Source of the DNA: Arthrobacter sp. Soc17.1.1.1
GTDB taxonomy: Bacteria > Actinomycetota > Actinomycetes > Actinomycetales > Micrococcaceae
Assembly: GCF_036867195.1 (NCBI RefSeq)
Contig: NZ_JBAJII010000003.1
Coordinates: 61,548-125,547 of the forward strand
Direction of reading: 5' to 3'
Length of the DNA: 64,000 bases
The notes beneath the pieces were generated by a model. The model was not told the origin of the DNA, ran no database searches, and saw only the letters and a program-made list of their open reading frames with translations. Both the position numbers and the translations under genes were made by a program. Of this stretch, positions 41,643 to 50,017 are shown in pieces. The first letter of the stretch is position 1, and every line of letters begins with the position of its first letter.

Positions 41643-42134
41643 ATGCATCAGATGATGCTCTTGAATCCCTCCGCCGTTCCCTCGCCCGCCCGGTGGCACC
41701 TGCGGGTCGTGGTTCTCCTGTTGGGCATCACGTTCCTGCACGTATGGGCCGGGCCCGCGCTCTCGACCAGCAGCGGCGTACCCGCACAAGCTGCCTCCAT
41801 GACGACCATCACGCAGCAGGTCTCCGTAGCCCCCGCAGCCCTGACACCTGGCGAGGTCTCTCAACAGGCTCCGCCGCCCCTTGTCGCGCCGAACTTTAGT
41901 CAGGATGTTCTCCTAGGAGATGTGTGTGCTGCCGCCTGCCCTGATGGGCATTTGGTAGCGACCGCGTTGTGTTCGATGGTCCTGGTCGTTGCCGGCCTCA
42001 TCGGCCTTTATTGTCTGCGCGCCATGGTTCTTCTCCCCGGCAGTACCAGGACGCGCGAGCTCCGACCGCCGGTTGCGTCCCCTCTGCGCTCGGCCGGCGT
42101 CTGCCTGCTGCAACTGTCGGTCAGCCGCATCTAG
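41643..42134 (+). CDS. Small exported/membrane protein, DUF6153-like
   Basis: 163 aa. An N-terminal hydrophobic helix (LRVVVLLLGITFLHVWAGPAL) is followed by a polar loop with a CAAACPDGH motif. A second helix (LVATALCSMVLVVAGLIGLYCL) and a basic tail complete it. The arrangement resembles DUF6153-type proteins linked to copper or cytochrome genes, but the match is from memory. It precedes the CcdA-TlpA-ResB cluster by 200 bp. Confidence 0.65.
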   Translation: MHQMMLLNPSAVPSPARWHLRVVVLLLGITFLHVWAGPALSTSSGVPAQAASMTTITQQVSVAPAALTPGEVSQQAPPPLVAPNFSQDVLLGDVCAAACPDGHLVATALCSMVLVVAGLIGLYCLRAMVLLPGSTRTRELRPPVASPLRSAGVCLLQLSVSRI

Positions 42135-42333
42135 GATTCAGCGCCCTCCCCGAGCCCGCCTCACTTTTCCGCCAGGTTCAATGACTGCCGGATAAGCCCT
42201 GCCTACTCTTCACACGACTGCACGCTCTCTTGCTGCGCTGCCGTGTCCCAAGGACCCCACCTATGACTTCCCCCTATCACCTCCGAACCCACCACTACCC
42301 GGTGACCACCGTGGCCTCGCAGGTGTACCGCTG

Positions 42334-43083
42334 ATGACCATCGGCGAATACTTCGCGGACAGCGTCCAATCCGGAGCGCTGCTGGCCGCAATACCTTTGG
42401 CGATGATCGCAGGGCTCGTGTCCTTCCTCTCCCCCTGCATCCTCCCGCTCATCCCGGGCTATCTGGGCTATGTCTCCGGACTGGCAGAACCCGGCCGCCC
42501 GGACAACCGGCGCCGCCTGCTGACCGGTGTCGCCCTATTCATCCTCGGCTTCGCCCTCGTGTTCACCCTCTACGGCGCCGCATTCGGTGTCATTGGCTCC
42601 TGGCTTCTACGCTGGCAGGACCCGCTGATCCGAGTCCTCGGCGTGTTCGTCATCGTCATGGGACTGGCACTGGTTGGCCGGCTTCCCTTCCTGCAGCGGA
42701 CCGCGAAAATGTCATGGCGGCCCCGCACCGGTATCGCCGGCGCACCCCTGCTCGGCGTGGTCTTCGGTCTGGGCTGGACGCCCTGCATGGGTCCCACCCT
42801 CAGCGCTGTCCTGGCCCTGAGCACCACCACCGGCACAGCGTGGCGTGGAGCGCTTCTAGGGTTCGTCTACTGCCTCGGCCTGGGCATACCGTTCATCCTC
42901 GTCGCGCTCGGAGTGCAGTGGGTCACAACCGCCCTGTCCTTCGTTCGACGCCACATCCGCGTCTTCAACCTCATCGGCGGCGCCCTGCTCGTCGGGGTCG
43001 GAGTCCTCATGGTGACCGGCGTCTGGATGCTGTGGATTTACCAGCTCCAAAACCTCGCAGGCACCTTCCTCACCCCCGTCTGA
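42334..43083 (+). CDS. ccdA: CcdA-family thiol-disulfide transmembrane reductase
   Basis: 249 aa, six membrane helices. The two redox cysteines lie in helices 1 and 4 ([19 protein letters not shown] and [18 protein letters not shown]), the CcdA/DsbD-beta signature. It carries electrons from cytoplasmic thioredoxin to the outside, where the adjacent TlpA/ResA protein uses them to keep apocytochrome c cysteines reduced. First gene of the cytochrome c maturation cluster. Confidence 0.93.
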   Translation: MTIGEYFADSVQSGALLAAIPLAMIAGLVSFLSPCILPLIPGYLGYVSGLAEPGRPDNRRRLLTGVALFILGFALVFTLYGAAFGVIGSWLLRWQDPLIRVLGVFVIVMGLALVGRLPFLQRTAKMSWRPRTGIAGAPLLGVVFGLGWTPCMGPTLSAVLALSTTTGTAWRGALLGFVYCLGLGIPFILVALGVQWVTTALSFVRRHIRVFNLIGGALLVGVGVLMVTGVWMLWIYQLQNLAGTFLTPV

Positions 43084-43142
43084 TGCTTCCAGCGAACGCA
43101 TCCCCTCCCTCGCGCACACCACGATCGAAAAGAGATCGCCCC

Positions 43143-43922
43143 ATGAGTGCTCCCGCCCGCACGAACGCACATCGGCCCTACGCACCAGGTACTCCATCGG
43201 CAGGTACTCCATCGACAGGTACTCAGTCGGCGCCGCACACGCCCCTACGGGAGGCGGCGGCGCCAAGTAGATCGCGCCCCCGTGCCCGCGCGTCGACCCT
43301 CATCGCTTTGCTGGTAACGGCGGCGCTTTTCATCACGGGATGCTCGGCGCAGAACAATTCTCTTGCCGAGCAGGCCAATGCCGGTGACAACAAGAACTAC
43401 ATCGCCGGGGACGGGTCGGTCGCCGAATACGCTCCCGACACCAGAAGCGAACCCGTAGACATCACGGGCGAGCTCTACGACGGCACGACCGTCGACTCCA
43501 GCCAATGGGCCGGCAATGTCACGGTCCTGAACGTCTGGTACGCGGCCTGCGCTCCCTGCCGGGTCGAAGCACCGATGCTGCAGACATTAAGCACCTCCTT
43601 CGCACCCGAGGGTGTGAAGTTTTACGGCATCAACGTTCGCGACGAAAAGTCCACGGCCGAGGCGTTTGAACGGAACTTCGGCATCACCTATCCCAGCTTT
43701 GGGGACCGCGACGGCAAGCTGCTCCTGAGCCTGACCAGCTACGTGCCGCCGCAGGCCGTGCCCACGACCCTGGTCCTTGACCGGCAGGGGCGCGTCAGCG
43801 CCCGCATCCTCGGCGTTGCCGACGAAAGCACGCTCAAGACCCTGATCGCAGATGTGCTGGCCGAAGACAGTCCTACGACGCCTAGCTCGCCCACCACGGC
43901 AGGAACCGATGATGCCAGTTAA
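43143..43922 (+). CDS. resA-like: TlpA/ResA-like lipoprotein thioredoxin
   Basis: 259 aa from ATG 43143. A basic leader with a GTPSAGTPSTGTQS repeat precedes a lipobox (LFITGCSAQ, Cys63 or so). The thioredoxin domain has the active site WYAACAPCRVEAP (CxPC) and the cis-proline AVPTTLVLD. Role: extracytoplasmic reduction of apocytochrome c, fed by CcdA upstream. Its 3' end overlaps the ResB start by 14 bp. Confidence 0.9.
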   Translation: MSAPARTNAHRPYAPGTPSAGTPSTGTQSAPHTPLREAAAPSRSRPRARASTLIALLVTAALFITGCSAQNNSLAEQANAGDNKNYIAGDGSVAEYAPDTRSEPVDITGELYDGTTVDSSQWAGNVTVLNVWYAACAPCRVEAPMLQTLSTSFAPEGVKFYGINVRDEKSTAEAFERNFGITYPSFGDRDGKLLLSLTSYVPPQAVPTTLVLDRQGRVSARILGVADESTLKTLIADVLAEDSPTTPSSPTTAGTDDAS

Positions 43923-45699
43923 CCCTTCAACCGGACGAACCTCCGGACAAGAACCCCGGCAGACACCCGCTCAGATACCCGGTCAGACACCCAGGCAGAG
44001 CCCGGAGGACGCTCCCGGTCAGGCGCCTGACCAAGGCCTCGATTCGAGGCCGGAGCAGACACCCGATATTTCAGTGTCCAGTTTGAGTGCCGGTGAAATG
44101 CTTCGCTGGGTGTGGCGGCAGCTCACCAGCATGAGAACGGCCCTGCAGTTACTGCTGCTGTTGGCCGTGGCCGCCGTCCCTGGATCCCTCTTCCCGCAAC
44201 GCCGCGCCAATCCTGCTGTGGTCACCCAGTACCTGAAGGACAACCCCGACACCGGCCCCTGGCTTGACCGCCTACAAATGTTCGACGTCTTCTCCTCGGT
44301 CTGGTTTTCGGCGATCTACCTCCTTCTCTTCACCTCCCTCGTCGGATGCGTCCTGCCCCGCACCAAAGCCCACCTCAAGGCACTGCGATCAGCCCCCCCA
44401 CGCACTCCCCGCCGGTTCGCGAGACTCCCCCACCACGGCACCATCGTTTTGAGCGATGGCGGCTCGGGAACGTCCGCCCCCGACCCGACCGCGGCAATCA
44501 AAGACGCCGCGGCGATCCTGCGGAAGCTCCGGTACAGAGTCGACATCCGCGACGCCGGCACGGACACCCCGTCCGTCGGTGCCGAGCGGGGATTCATGAA
44601 GGAAGCAGGAAACCTGCTGTTCCACACCGCTCTGATCGGCGTCCTGGTATCCGTCGCCATCGGCGGGATGTTCGGCTACCGGGGGCAGAAACTCATCATC
44701 GAAGGAGAAGGGTTCACCAACGCCCTCATCGGGTACGACTCCTTCTCCCCCGGCACCAACTTCAACCCCGACACCCTCACCCCGTTCGCGCTGACCCTGG
44801 ACGACTTCGATGCCAGGTTCAACCGGGACGAACAATCCACCTACGGTCAGCCCCTGGACTTCACCGCGCGGATGACCGTGCAGGAAAGCCCGGACCAGCC
44901 CGCCGGGGACCGGGTTCTGAAGGTCAACTCCCCCATCGGCATCGGCGGCACCAACGTGTATCTCGTCGGGAACGGATACGCTCCCGTGGTCGAGGTCCGC
45001 GACGGGGAAGGGAACATAGCCTTTTCCGGCCCCGTGCCGTCACAGCCAACGGATTCGGCCTACACATCGACGATCGTCATCAAAGCGCCTGACGCGCAAC
45101 CGGACCAGCTCGGATTTGTCGGCTTCTTCCTGCCGACCGCCGTCATTAACAGTGAAGGTCTGGCCTTTGGTTCCGACCCGGATCCCTTCAACCCGCGGTT
45201 GAATCTCAACTCCTACTACGGTGATCTCGGCCTTGACGATGGAACGCCGCGGTCCGTGTACCAGCTGGACACCACGAACCTCACCCAACTCAACGGGCGG
45301 GACCTGAACGCAGGTGGCATTGTGCTCGAGCCCGGGCAAACCTACGAGCTGCCCGACGGGCGAGGATCCATCACATTCCAGGATCTGAAACGCTTCGTTG
45401 CCCTCGACATCACCTACGATCCCGGCAAAATCGGTGCCCTGATCTTCTCCACCCTCGCTCTGACCGGACTCATCCTCTCGCTCATCACCGCACGTCGGCG
45501 CGTATGGATCAAAGCAAGCGCAACACCAGAAGGCATGACCACCCTCGAGTACGGGCTTCTCGCCCGAGGAGAAGACCCTGGCCTGCGGAACGAGACCACC
45601 AAACTCGAGCAGGCACTGTCATCCCGCTGGGGCATCACCCCGAGCAGCGACGAGCAAAAGAAGCTTGCATCATCACCTGACACCCCGCCGCACCCGTGA
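43909..45699 (+). CDS. resB: ResB/Ccs1 cytochrome c biogenesis protein
   Basis: 596 aa, start at ATG 43909 or 43912. The first 55 residues are a Pro/Gln-rich repeat region. ResB follows: membrane helices at about 75-95 and 130-150 (LQLLLLLAVAAVPGSLFPQRRAN, FSAIYLLLFTSLVGCVLPR), a third near 230, and a large extracytoplasmic domain. A last helix (IGALIFSTLALTGLILSLITARRR) carries the family's C-terminal end. ResB works with CcsA/ResC to attach heme to cytochromes c. CcsA is not seen here. Confidence 0.92.
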   Translation: MMPVNPSTGRTSGQEPRQTPAQIPGQTPRQSPEDAPGQAPDQGLDSRPEQTPDISVSSLSAGEMLRWVWRQLTSMRTALQLLLLLAVAAVPGSLFPQRRANPAVVTQYLKDNPDTGPWLDRLQMFDVFSSVWFSAIYLLLFTSLVGCVLPRTKAHLKALRSAPPRTPRRFARLPHHGTIVLSDGGSGTSAPDPTAAIKDAAAILRKLRYRVDIRDAGTDTPSVGAERGFMKEAGNLLFHTALIGVLVSVAIGGMFGYRGQKLIIEGEGFTNALIGYDSFSPGTNFNPDTLTPFALTLDDFDARFNRDEQSTYGQPLDFTARMTVQESPDQPAGDRVLKVNSPIGIGGTNVYLVGNGYAPVVEVRDGEGNIAFSGPVPSQPTDSAYTSTIVIKAPDAQPDQLGFVGFFLPTAVINSEGLAFGSDPDPFNPRLNLNSYYGDLGLDDGTPRSVYQLDTTNLTQLNGRDLNAGGIVLEPGQTYELPDGRGSITFQDLKRFVALDITYDPGKIGALIFSTLALTGLILSLITARRRVWIKASATPEGMTTLEYGLLARGEDPGLRNETTKLEQALSSRWGITPSSDEQKKLASSPDTPPHP

Positions 45700-46490
45700 C
45701 CGCAGAGAAATCGATCGCTACGAGAACCCGACAATCCGCCGGGCCGCTCCTGATAACCCTTGGGCTCCTGACCGGCATCGCGCACTTCCTCCTGAGTTCG
45801 CCACAACGCCAACCCCACATGTCAGCCCTGTGGGACGCAGTGACCGGCTACCCCGCCGCCGCCCTGCTATCCATCTTCGGAATCATCCTCACCCACAAGC
45901 CTCGCCGCACACGCTCCAGAGCGGCAGACGCCGCCCACCACACAGACCGGAAGACGCTCATGTATCAACCACACGAAATACCCGGCCTCACCCCACAGCA
46001 CACGAAATCTGCAGGGCAGGCGGGCGAGGTCCTGTACGAAGAACGCCTCTACCCGAACGCCTGGATCTGGATCATCACCATCGGCTTGTCCCTCGTGCCA
46101 GCTGTGATCTTCGCTCCAATCGACATGCTGATCGGCGTCCTCGCGTCCGTAATGACTCTGATTGTTCTGATTTTCGCGCTGCACACCTCTACGCCCACGA
46201 TCCGCGTCACATCCACCGAGTTGCGCGTAGGACGAGCAACCATCGAACGCCATTATCTGGGTCGAGCCCAAGGTTTTGTCGGTGAAAAGGCCACAGCACA
46301 ACGGGGGACTCGCTTGCATGGCTTGGCCTATCTCTGCATTCGCGGGTGGGTCGACGGAGTGGTCCGCCTTGAAGTATTGGATGAGGAGGACAAAACACCC
46401 TATTGGCTTTTCTCTTCCCGTCGGCCACAGGTGCTTAGCCAAACTTTGAACGACACCCGGTTCCGGCCTGAACAAAACCGCTCGAGCTGA
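45696..46490 (+). CDS. Membrane protein fused to DUF3093
   Basis: 264 aa from GTG 45696, overlapping the ResB stop (GTGA). Residues 1-70 hold two hydrophobic helices of no recognised family. The C-terminal part from about residue 110 is a complete DUF3093 protein (YEERLYPNAWIWIITIGLSL, IRVTSTELRVGRATIE, GLAYLCIRGWVDGVVRLEV). ATG 45960 with GGAAGA upstream could start a separate 176-aa DUF3093 protein. It occupies the position where CcsA is usual. DUF3093 function is unknown. Confidence 0.75.
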   Translation: MTAEKSIATRTRQSAGPLLITLGLLTGIAHFLLSSPQRQPHMSALWDAVTGYPAAALLSIFGIILTHKPRRTRSRAADAAHHTDRKTLMYQPHEIPGLTPQHTKSAGQAGEVLYEERLYPNAWIWIITIGLSLVPAVIFAPIDMLIGVLASVMTLIVLIFALHTSTPTIRVTSTELRVGRATIERHYLGRAQGFVGEKATAQRGTRLHGLAYLCIRGWVDGVVRLEVLDEEDKTPYWLFSSRRPQVLSQTLNDTRFRPEQNRSS

Positions 46491-47073
46491 GGGGGTTCGA
46501 TACGAGCCCGGTGGGGAGCTAGTTGTGCCCCTGTCTACCTTCTGACAAAGGACGGTTAGCGCCAGATTTTTTGGGATAACGGGAGCATTATAGATATGAA
46601 CGATGATCTTCCAGCATCTCCCCTCCCGTGGGTACTCGAGAGGACGTGATACGACGGACAGATGAGTGAGAATGCGGTTGACGAAACTTCTCGCGGTGAA
46701 GTCAGGTTAAGTTTAAAGCCCGGTTTCTTGTTCACGACCAAATCAGAGGATGGTTGGTTGCCCGAAGGGGTGACCGCATCCGCTTCTTAGCCCTCTTCCT
46801 GAGAGCGGCGGTTATCGTGGTTTTCTCAAATAGCCCGATCTCCGAACGATGCTCGCGCACCGCGATCCTTGGAAGGATACGAGGACAGTTGGTACGCCCA
46901 GCTGCTGGCAGTGGGCTAGAAGTCGGTGTCATAATCGTTTCGGTCGTTGGTGCCGATCGAACCTTAAGCGCACAGTACTTGCCGGAGGCCCTTCATCAGG
47001 ACCGTTCTTGCGCCGCAGCCGGCCAGTTGAAGCCATCCCGCTTCGGCCGCGGCTTCACCATGAGGGGATCGGC
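46491..47073. other. Gene-poor interval
   Basis: Nothing convincing is coded. A 42-codon frame (46662-46790, MSENAVDETSRGEVRL) lacks a good ribosome site. Base composition is clearly lower in GC than the TgpA gene that follows, which suggests a junction between DNA of different history. Confidence 0.4.
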
Positions 47074-49488
47074 ATGACTTCAACACTTTCCCGCACCACT
47101 TCTGCCGCGGGTCACGCATTTTCGCCGCGACGGCCAGCGCACTCTGCTGATCCCTGGCACTGGTCCGTCACCGGGGCGTCGCTGCTCGCCGTCCTCGCTG
47201 CCGGGACCGGCCTCAACGGCGTCCTCGAACCTTGGACGTGGCTGCTGCCCGTCCTCGGCACCCTCGTCCCGGTGCTCCTGGCCATGGCGCTGACCCGGGC
47301 GCTGCGCCTGAACGGCGTCCTCACGGCCCTCGTGGGTGTGCTCGCCCTGATCGGTGCCCTGACCGCGCAGTTCGTCCCCCGGCAGAGCATCCTCGGCATC
47401 GTGCCCGGGCCGGGTACCTCGCTCGAGCTCCGGCGCCTCCTCGCGCAGGCGGAGGAGACGGTCGTGTCGCAGGTGGCCCCCGTGCTGCCGGGTGCCGGCA
47501 TCGTCCTGATCGTGTGCGCAGCACTGGGGCTCGTGGCCATCATCGTGGACATCCTCTCCACCACCATGCGCATGCCCGCGGCCGGCGGGCTCGGGCTCTT
47601 CGCGATCCTGATCACCCCGGCCGTCGTGAAGCCCAACGGCGTGGGGATGGCCGCCTTCCTCGTCACGGTGCTGGCGTTCCTGCTGCTCCTCGCCGTGGCG
47701 CAGTGGCGGGAGAACCGCCTGGCGTCCGGTGGGGCCAGGGCGTCGTCGGGCTTCGCCGGACGCAGCGCCATCATCGGTTCGGCGGCCCTCGCCGTGACCG
47801 TGATCCTGCCGATGTTCGTGCCCGGCTTCAACTCCGGCGCCTTCCCGCAGGGCGCCCGCCTCAACGTGTGGGGCAACGCGACCGGCCTGAACCCGGCCGT
47901 GACGCTCGGCAACGACCTCCGCAACCCCACGGGCTTCGGCAGAATCGCGTACTCCACCAACTCGGACGCCCCGCTGTACCTGCGGGCCGTCACCCTGGAG
48001 AACTTCGACGGCCGCCGCTGGGAACCCGACCAGCGGCTCGACGACCGCCAGGACGGCGTCGCCGAGATCGGCAGCGAGGACGGCTCCCCCGCCTCGGCGC
48101 CCGACGGTTCCACCGTGTTCACGCGCGTCAGGACGCAGAGCTACGCGAGCCCCTGGCTGCTCTCGCCCTACGCGCCGGTGGGCATCTCCAACCTCGTGGG
48201 CAACTGGTCGTGGGACCCGGCGAACCTGTCCGTCCTCGCGACCGACGGCGGATCCACGGCGCGCCAGGACTACCTCGTGCAGAGCAGGGCCGCCGAGCTC
48301 ACGCGGGAAGGCCTCGGGGCCATCGGTCCGTCGGACGACGAGGCCGTCCCGGAGGTCTTCACGCAGCTCCCGCAGGACACGCCCGAGGTGGTCCGCACCC
48401 GGACCAGCGAGGTCACGGACGAGTTCGTGAACCCGTACGACAAGGCCATCGCCATCCAGAACTACCTCCGCGGCCCCGACTTCACCTACTCGGTGGAGGC
48501 ACCGGTGGACGGCGGGTACGACGGCAGCGGCATGGACGTCATGGCGCGGTTCCTCGATGCGAAGTCCGGGTACTGCGTCCACTACGCCGGCACCATGGCC
48601 GTCATGGCCCGGGCGGCGGGCATCCCCAGCCGCGTGGCCATCGGCTACACGCCGGGCAGCCCCACGGGCGACACCACGGAGGGTCCGGGCGGCACCGAGC
48701 TGCGCGAGTTCGTCGTCGACTCCCGCAACGCCCACGCCTGGCCCGAGCTGTACTTCGAGGGTGTGGGGTGGGTGCAGTTCGAACCGACGCCCTCACGCGG
48801 CGTGGTGCCCAGCTACGCCCAGCAGTCCTCCACGCCGGTGGGGCCGCGTGCGGACGACATCGACGCCCTGAACCCCGGCGCCCGCACCGACCCGGGCGAG
48901 CAGACGTCGTCGTCGGCCGAGCCGTCCGGCTCCGCCGACGGGTCGGGTACCGGACCGCAGGACGAGGCGACGCCGGCCACCGGCGCGCTCGCCCTGGCGG
49001 GCATCGGCCTGCTGGCGCTCCTGCCGCTGCTGCTCCGGAGCTCGAGGACCCGGTCCCGGCGCCGCGCCGTGACGGTCGGCGAGCTCTCGCCGGGTGCGGC
49101 CGGGGCCGCCACCGCCGCCTGGGCCGAGACGACGGAGATCGCCGGCGACTACGGCTACCGGCTCGGACCCACCGACACCCCCCGCACCTTCGCCGGTCGC
49201 CTCGCCCGGGACGCCGGGCTGGCCGGCGAACCGGTCGCCTCGCTCGGCCGGCTGCAGTCGGCCTACGAGCACGAGGAGTATGCGGACCACGATCCCGCAG
49301 CCACCGCGGGCGGTCCGGGGGCGTCGCCCGTGGCGACGCTCGCACGGCCCGCGGCAGTGCCCCGCTGGGACGACGTCGACACCGTGACGCGAGCGCTCCG
49401 GCGCGGCAGTCCGTGGGGCCGGCGGGTCAGGGCCCGCCTGTTCCCGCAGTCGCTGCTCAACAGGTTCAAGGGTAATCCCCGTCGATAA
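47074..49488 (+). CDS. TgpA-type transglutaminase-like membrane protein (DUF3488)
   Basis: 804 aa from ATG 47074 (GAGGGG upstream). Six N-terminal membrane helices (about 25-260), an extracellular domain, then the transglutaminase core with Cys in DAKSGYCVHYAGTMAVMARAAGIPSRVAIGYTPG, His in DSRNAHAWPELYFEGVGWVQFEPTP and the following acid. One more helix (LALAGIGLLALLPLLL) precedes a DUF4129-like tail. Such genes normally follow MoxR ATPase and DUF58 genes; both are absent upstream. GC is higher than in neighbours. Confidence 0.93.
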   Translation: MTSTLSRTTSAAGHAFSPRRPAHSADPWHWSVTGASLLAVLAAGTGLNGVLEPWTWLLPVLGTLVPVLLAMALTRALRLNGVLTALVGVLALIGALTAQFVPRQSILGIVPGPGTSLELRRLLAQAEETVVSQVAPVLPGAGIVLIVCAALGLVAIIVDILSTTMRMPAAGGLGLFAILITPAVVKPNGVGMAAFLVTVLAFLLLLAVAQWRENRLASGGARASSGFAGRSAIIGSAALAVTVILPMFVPGFNSGAFPQGARLNVWGNATGLNPAVTLGNDLRNPTGFGRIAYSTNSDAPLYLRAVTLENFDGRRWEPDQRLDDRQDGVAEIGSEDGSPASAPDGSTVFTRVRTQSYASPWLLSPYAPVGISNLVGNWSWDPANLSVLATDGGSTARQDYLVQSRAAELTREGLGAIGPSDDEAVPEVFTQLPQDTPEVVRTRTSEVTDEFVNPYDKAIAIQNYLRGPDFTYSVEAPVDGGYDGSGMDVMARFLDAKSGYCVHYAGTMAVMARAAGIPSRVAIGYTPGSPTGDTTEGPGGTELREFVVDSRNAHAWPELYFEGVGWVQFEPTPSRGVVPSYAQQSSTPVGPRADDIDALNPGARTDPGEQTSSSAEPSGSADGSGTGPQDEATPATGALALAGIGLLALLPLLLRSSRTRSRRRAVTVGELSPGAAGAATAAWAETTEIAGDYGYRLGPTDTPRTFAGRLARDAGLAGEPVASLGRLQSAYEHEEYADHDPAATAGGPGASPVATLARPAAVPRWDDVDTVTRALRRGSPWGRRVRARLFPQSLLNRFKGNPRR

Positions 49489-50017
49489 AAACGATATGGC
49501 CTGAACCCGGAGAAAGTGACGTGTGACGAGCCCCGCTTCTGACTGCCGAGGCGCTCCAATCATGGGTTTGCGGTGTCGTCATTGACCTCGCAACGGTTGG
49601 CAGGGAGAGGAGTTACGCGCTCCTAGCCCCGCGTCACAAAAAACTTCTCTTGCGTTGCAAGTGATACCTGATGGGGACTGCCCGGGCTATGAGTGACTGG
49701 ATAAGGTTGAGCATTCCCCCTGCAATGAGGTAGCTAACTGCACTCACCTGTCGGCTGGGGCTCCCGTGAAAGCTCGGGCCTCCCGTATAAAAGCAGGTGG
49801 CGCTGGTGAGGAAATGAGTAGCTCCTACTCGTGGCCTTCAGACAGGAGCGCCCTAGATTGGGCAACATTGCGTGACGCCGATGATGGTCGACGGGGTAAG
49901 TGACCTGAGGTGGTAGAGCACGAAGTAGTGCACAGCGATGCGAAACCACGCACGTTTGGGTCACTCCGCGACCGTGCAGGTCCAGAAGAGCCCGGATCCG
50001 AGATGGGGTCAGACCAC
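49489..50017. other. Long leader/intergenic region with folded segment
   Basis: No gene is seen. A candidate RNA fold at 49745-49799 closes with CACCTG/CAGGTG and has an inner CCCG/CGGG hairpin; GAGTAG-CTC-CTACTC follows at 49814-49828. It may act in the leader of the deacetylase gene. Confidence 0.35.

Noticed and set aside
47232..49475. 747-codon frame overlapping the TgpA-type gene
   Set aside because: Arg/Gly/Pro/His-rich shadow in another frame of a clear transglutaminase gene.
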